A DNA stretch of 64,000 nt from Acholoe squamosa. Taxonomy: Eukaryota > Annelida > Polychaeta > Phyllodocida > Polynoidae. The position numbers were made by a program, and so were the translations under genes. Under the pieces are notes generated by a model that had not been told where the DNA came from, did not search any database, and was given only the letters and a program-made list of their open reading frames with translations. The stretch covers positions 27,239,854 to 27,303,853 of the forward strand of contig OX439036.1 of NCBI GenBank assembly GCA_949317995.1, read 5' to 3'. Below, piece after piece: positions 60,748 to 64,000 of this stretch (position 1 is the stretch's first letter; every line of letters begins with the position of its first letter).

Positions 60748-61205
60748 AACTGACTGAATGATACTCTCTTGGGACTACCATACCATGAACACCCTTGGAA
60801 CCTATGGGTATGTAAAATTGAACTGATTTTGCTTTTGTTCAGCCACATTTTGTGATTGAAAGCAAGTCACCACTTCATGGTCCAGTGAGCAAGCTCAGGT
60901 GTGTTTATACTGCACCTACCCATACCTGTATATAGCAACTGGGTAAACACTCTAGTGTGTCAGTGCTGTAGTGTGTCAGTGTGTCAGTGCTGTGTTGGCC
61001 TAATATATACTGTGACTGAATGGTACTCTCTTCTACACACTGAAGGAGCTAAACACTCAGTGATCATTGATACTGCATAAACTGGGTATGTAAAGTGTGT
61101 TTTAGTACCTATTGGAGGAGATTCATTGTCTTAGTTCTACTGAAGTTAGACCCACACAGGTAGAGTCCCTAGTGACTGCTGCTAGGCCAAGGTAAAAATT
61201 CTACC
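60748..61205 (+). promoter_or_regulatory. Leader of the NADAR/ORF1-like locus with partial internal repeats
   Basis: TGACTGAATGATACTCTCTT near 60751 recurs as TGACTGAATGGTACTCTCTT near 61014. TGGGTATGTAAA follows each (near 60806 and 61084). Between them AGTGTGTCAGTGCTGT is repeated. Tandem leader units are common in promoters of non-LTR retrotransposons, but this is also compatible with an ordinary gene leader. No TATA box was assigned. Confidence 0.35.
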
Positions 61206-63581
61206 ATGCACTATAAGGGGGATAGTAGACGTGGGGGCAGGCAATTCAACCCTCACCACTCTCACAACATGTCTCACCGTAATGGATATCAGGACTTGGA
61301 GGAAGACCAGTGGCCTGCACCATTTATTAAGCCTGACATGAGACATAAGGTCAGTGATTCAAGGAAAAGGGAGAGGCAGTCAAGTGATGAGTCCTCACCA
61401 ACATCAGGTAGCTATGTTAGCTCATATAATGCACAGAAGCCGCTTCCTAAGAAAAGCTATTGCCCAAGTAATTCATTGTCAAATAACCCCAATCCAGATA
61501 GGCGATCTCTACCTACATCAGCGCAATCACATGACAAATCTAGCACAGTAGGTGAATCGGCAATGGAGAATCACTTAAAAGAGATAAAAGAAATGATCTC
61601 AAGGAGTGACGTGAATATTTCTGGTGAAATTCAAAATCTACGTCAACGTATGGACATTGAGAAGATGGGGTATGAACAGCGTTTTGATGACCTAGAAAGA
61701 AATCAAGACGAGGGAATTAGGGCTACAATGCGTGAAGTGGACAAACTGAGAAATCAATTTGCACAGAGTCAACAACAGGTAAATATACTTGAATCAGAGC
61801 TGAGAGAAACAATTAGGAAACTGTCATATGCTGGTGTTGCTGACCCTGATACTGATTCCCGTTTTCACTCACCTCGTCGATTTAATATAATTATCGATGG
61901 ACTCGATGAGGACATAGAAGGTGATGCATATGATCATGCACTCTACTTACTTATGGACATTGGTATTGAACTTGACCCTAGTGAATTAAAGTTCGTAACA
62001 CGCATGAACACATCATCTCCCAATCAGAAATGCAGACCTATACTAGTATGTTTCACCACTGCATGGAGGCGTGATGTTTGCCTAAAATACAAGTCTGAGC
62101 TTGACAGTATTGACAAGTATAAAAAGAAGGTGTTTATCAATGCTGATGAAGATCCCACCACCAGAAGGGTCAAAGGAATTGTGAGGAAGATAGGATGGTA
62201 TTGTAGAGAGGTGGTGAAGTGTGAGGTAACCATGAAAGGCACTCGCATATTGATTGAAGGAGTGCTTTATGATGGGCACAATCCACACAGGATCCCTGAC
62301 AGGTATAAACCCGATGATCTGCATTATGAGAATTTGGATAGGCAAGACTACAGAAGTGATGAGGTGAATCATCGTGGGAGAGACATCATTCGAGTGGGGG
62401 CTCGTAATAGATGGGATAACACAAGTGATGATAGAATGGTAAAGGATCTGACTAAAAGATACCGGCCACATGATTCACATGACAGACGACTTGATAAACA
62501 TGTATCCCATAATGGCAATGGCAGTAACGAAGTAAGAAGACCTCAAAAGCAACCGACTAGAGAGAAAAAAGGCGATCGCAATTCAAATAGTTATGTTCAC
62601 CGAGACCGCCCCCGTGACAACATTGGGCATAAGCCTTATACCCATTCAAGGGAACGCCATCAGCAAGACGGAAGCATCACACAGAGCCGCCACCTAGTGG
62701 ATAAGAAGAATACTAGCAGTCAGGAGAGAGGAAATCGTGACAAGTCGCCATCTGGAGGATCATCCGAGAATTGGTGGAGACTAAGCCCTAAGCCCGATAG
62801 TTATAGACACGCCCATGATGATGAAAATTCATCTCTAAAGCAGAAGGAAAATGAGAAGAGCCAACCTTCAGTGAAGTCAATCTTCAAAGAGAGATTAAAT
62901 ATAGCCATAGAACGAGCTGAAGGAGGTGAGTTATGTCAACGTCTGACGAATTCAGGAATGACATTCTGTGGCGCCAAATGCTTCCTAAGTAATCTCTACC
63001 CCTGCCATATTCATCACGATGGGGTAGATTTTCATAGTTCGGAGCAACTATACCAGTGGATAAAGTGCTGTGAGCATAATGACCCAACTCGAGCCGATCA
63101 AGTATTAGACACAATCACCGGCCTAGAGGCTAAAAGAGCCACGCATGGCATGAGAGAATCCGAAGAGTGGAAGAGCTCTACACGTCTAACTGCAATGAGA
63201 ATTGCTGTATCTAAAAAATTCGTCCAAGATAAAGAGTTAAAAAGACAGCTGATAACTCTGGGTGATGTCGATATAATCGAAGCCACGATGGAGGATTATT
63301 GGGGAGGCTTTGGACGTTATGGTGATCCAGTCTATGACACCGGATTATACACAGGCAAAAACAATCTGGGCAGACTGTTAACTGATCTTCGCATACGCCT
63401 CACCAACAAAGAACGAATGAAAGGCAGCGCTGGAAAGCATGCTAAAGATGCGATGGAGAGCGAGGCTGCCGCTGACGCGCTACTCGAAAGTGAGGACTCT
63501 GATATTCTAGCGGATGATACGGACAACGCTGAATCCTCCGTCGAGCATATCTATGAAGTTGACAAAGATCAACGACAGTAA
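61206..63581 (+). CDS. ORF1-like coiled-coil/RRM-like protein fused to a NADAR domain
   Basis: A single uninterrupted 791-codon frame; the first ATG has A at -3. What is seen: a polar Ser/Arg/His-rich N-terminus (about 1-119); a heptad-like coiled coil (about 120-206); an RRM-like or transposase-22-like block (about 226-353) starting FNIIIDGLDED with a central VFINADEDPTTRR; a charged Arg/His/Asp/Ser linker (about 365-560); a NADAR-type domain (about 585-731) with FLSNLY, SSEQLYQ (Glu613), KKFVQ, DYWGGFG (Trp699-Gly700) and GKNNLG (717-722); and an acidic tail. Known for these families: ORF1 proteins of non-LTR retroelements pair coiled coils with RRM-like modules to bind RNA. NADAR proteins are N-glycosidases, YbiA acting on riboflavin intermediates and others removing ADP-ribose from guanine in nucleic acid. 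Inferred: an RNA-binding retroelement protein, or a domesticated one, carrying a hydrolase. The usual SEH motif reads SEQ here, so activity is uncertain. No reverse transcriptase follows in the window. Confidence 0.85.
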   Translation: MHYKGDSRRGGRQFNPHHSHNMSHRNGYQDLEEDQWPAPFIKPDMRHKVSDSRKRERQSSDESSPTSGSYVSSYNAQKPLPKKSYCPSNSLSNNPNPDRRSLPTSAQSHDKSSTVGESAMENHLKEIKEMISRSDVNISGEIQNLRQRMDIEKMGYEQRFDDLERNQDEGIRATMREVDKLRNQFAQSQQQVNILESELRETIRKLSYAGVADPDTDSRFHSPRRFNIIIDGLDEDIEGDAYDHALYLLMDIGIELDPSELKFVTRMNTSSPNQKCRPILVCFTTAWRRDVCLKYKSELDSIDKYKKKVFINADEDPTTRRVKGIVRKIGWYCREVVKCEVTMKGTRILIEGVLYDGHNPHRIPDRYKPDDLHYENLDRQDYRSDEVNHRGRDIIRVGARNRWDNTSDDRMVKDLTKRYRPHDSHDRRLDKHVSHNGNGSNEVRRPQKQPTREKKGDRNSNSYVHRDRPRDNIGHKPYTHSRERHQQDGSITQSRHLVDKKNTSSQERGNRDKSPSGGSSENWWRLSPKPDSYRHAHDDENSSLKQKENEKSQPSVKSIFKERLNIAIERAEGGELCQRLTNSGMTFCGAKCFLSNLYPCHIHHDGVDFHSSEQLYQWIKCCEHNDPTRADQVLDTITGLEAKRATHGMRESEEWKSSTRLTAMRIAVSKKFVQDKELKRQLITLGDVDIIEATMEDYWGGFGRYGDPVYDTGLYTGKNNLGRLLTDLRIRLTNKERMKGSAGKHAKDAMESEAAADALLESEDSDILADDTDNAESSVEHIYEVDKDQRQ

Positions 63582-64000
63582 GTCTTATGACCTACTGCCA
63601 CCACTTGTGAATTCATATACAGTATGACAGTTGAGATCTACCATCATGATCTCTATCTTATGCATCATGTGTTGTGAATACATGACATACTATGGTGTCT
63701 CTTCATGGAAGTACGAGATGCTGTTTTTTGACCTATGTGACTATTACCTGTATCAATGTACTGGAGCTGTGAAAACAACTTTAAAATGGTTTCAGCCAAC
63801 CAAACAGAGTCCAGACAGCTAAGACATTTCCATTGTTCCGCACACTTCTTTAATTACAATACATCAGTTCTTCAAGTGATGTCATTAGATATCTAAGAAA
63901 CTATTTTATATCGTTATTGAATTTAAATTCCTAGCAACAGAATTCTTTGGAATTTCATCGAGAGTTAAATCATCACCCTGCTTATAGATACAGGACCCTA
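63582..64000. other. Sequence downstream of the NADAR/ORF1-like frame
   Basis: AT-rich. Reading all plus frames I see no endonuclease or reverse-transcriptase motif in the 419 bases available. The 63-codon frame at 63631-63822 is not recognisable. The stop codon overlaps a good splice-donor word (GTAAGT from 63578), so this could also be the start of an intron. Confidence 0.4.

Noticed and set aside
63582-64000. Second retrotransposon ORF (endonuclease/reverse transcriptase) downstream of the NADAR frame
   Set aside because: No motif is visible in any plus frame of the 419 bases available; it could begin beyond the window, but nothing here supports it.

Overview
The window looks like a gene-poor, repeat-rich stretch of an animal nuclear genome, most likely a marine invertebrate; I cannot name the species. 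The grounds are mixed CpG density, many non-autonomous DNA transposons and foldback elements, tRNA-derived repeat heads, long minisatellites and TA microsatellites. There is no operon-like packing and almost no long open reading frame. Only one convincing protein-coding region is present.

That region is a 791-codon uninterrupted frame at 61206-63581 (+). Its architecture is a polar N-terminus, a coiled coil, an RRM-like/transposase-22-like module typical of ORF1 proteins of non-LTR retroelements, a long charged low-complexity linker, a NADAR-type (YbiA-like) N-glycosidase domain and an acidic tail. An ORF1-like nucleic-acid-binding protein joined to a NADAR hydrolase is the most interesting object here. 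No reverse transcriptase is visible before the window ends 419 bases later.

Layout. 1-8.2 kb: mostly unassigned sequence with three TIR or foldback elements, simple repeats and a CpG island (5935-6350). 8.3-10.8 kb: a 1-kb composite repeat with a tRNA-like head and two divergent exon-like units, then a repeat interrupted by two TA-flanked MITEs. 10.9-27.4 kb: a strongly CpG-poor block. At its core a 4.1-kb foldback element with hAT-like ends is inserted in a 22-bp minisatellite, and is itself invaded by a 478-bp element and a MITE. The block also holds two inverted copies of a repeat carrying CTCF-like and RFX X-box-like motifs, and a cluster of six CACGTG palindromes. 28-33 kb: a CpG-rich patch, several short hairpin elements, a tRNA-Arg-like repeat and a triplet of 90-bp palindromic MITEs. 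33-43.5 kb: the second, inverted copy of the composite repeat, a TIR element dense in TGCAA words, an arm of the foldback family, a 50-bp tandem array and a palindromic MITE expanded by a TA microsatellite. 43.5-60.7 kb: unassigned sequence with GC/CpG-rich patches, a second palindromic MITE triplet (48.5 kb) and a repeat rich in GGGAAAGGGGTAC. 60.7-63.6 kb: the NADAR/ORF1-like locus with partly repeated leader sequence.

Apart from that locus the window reads as intergenic or intronic DNA shaped by repeated transposon insertion and tandem expansion. The long frames in the minisatellites are artefacts of the repeat units. All domain and family calls come from reading motifs by eye; no search was run.
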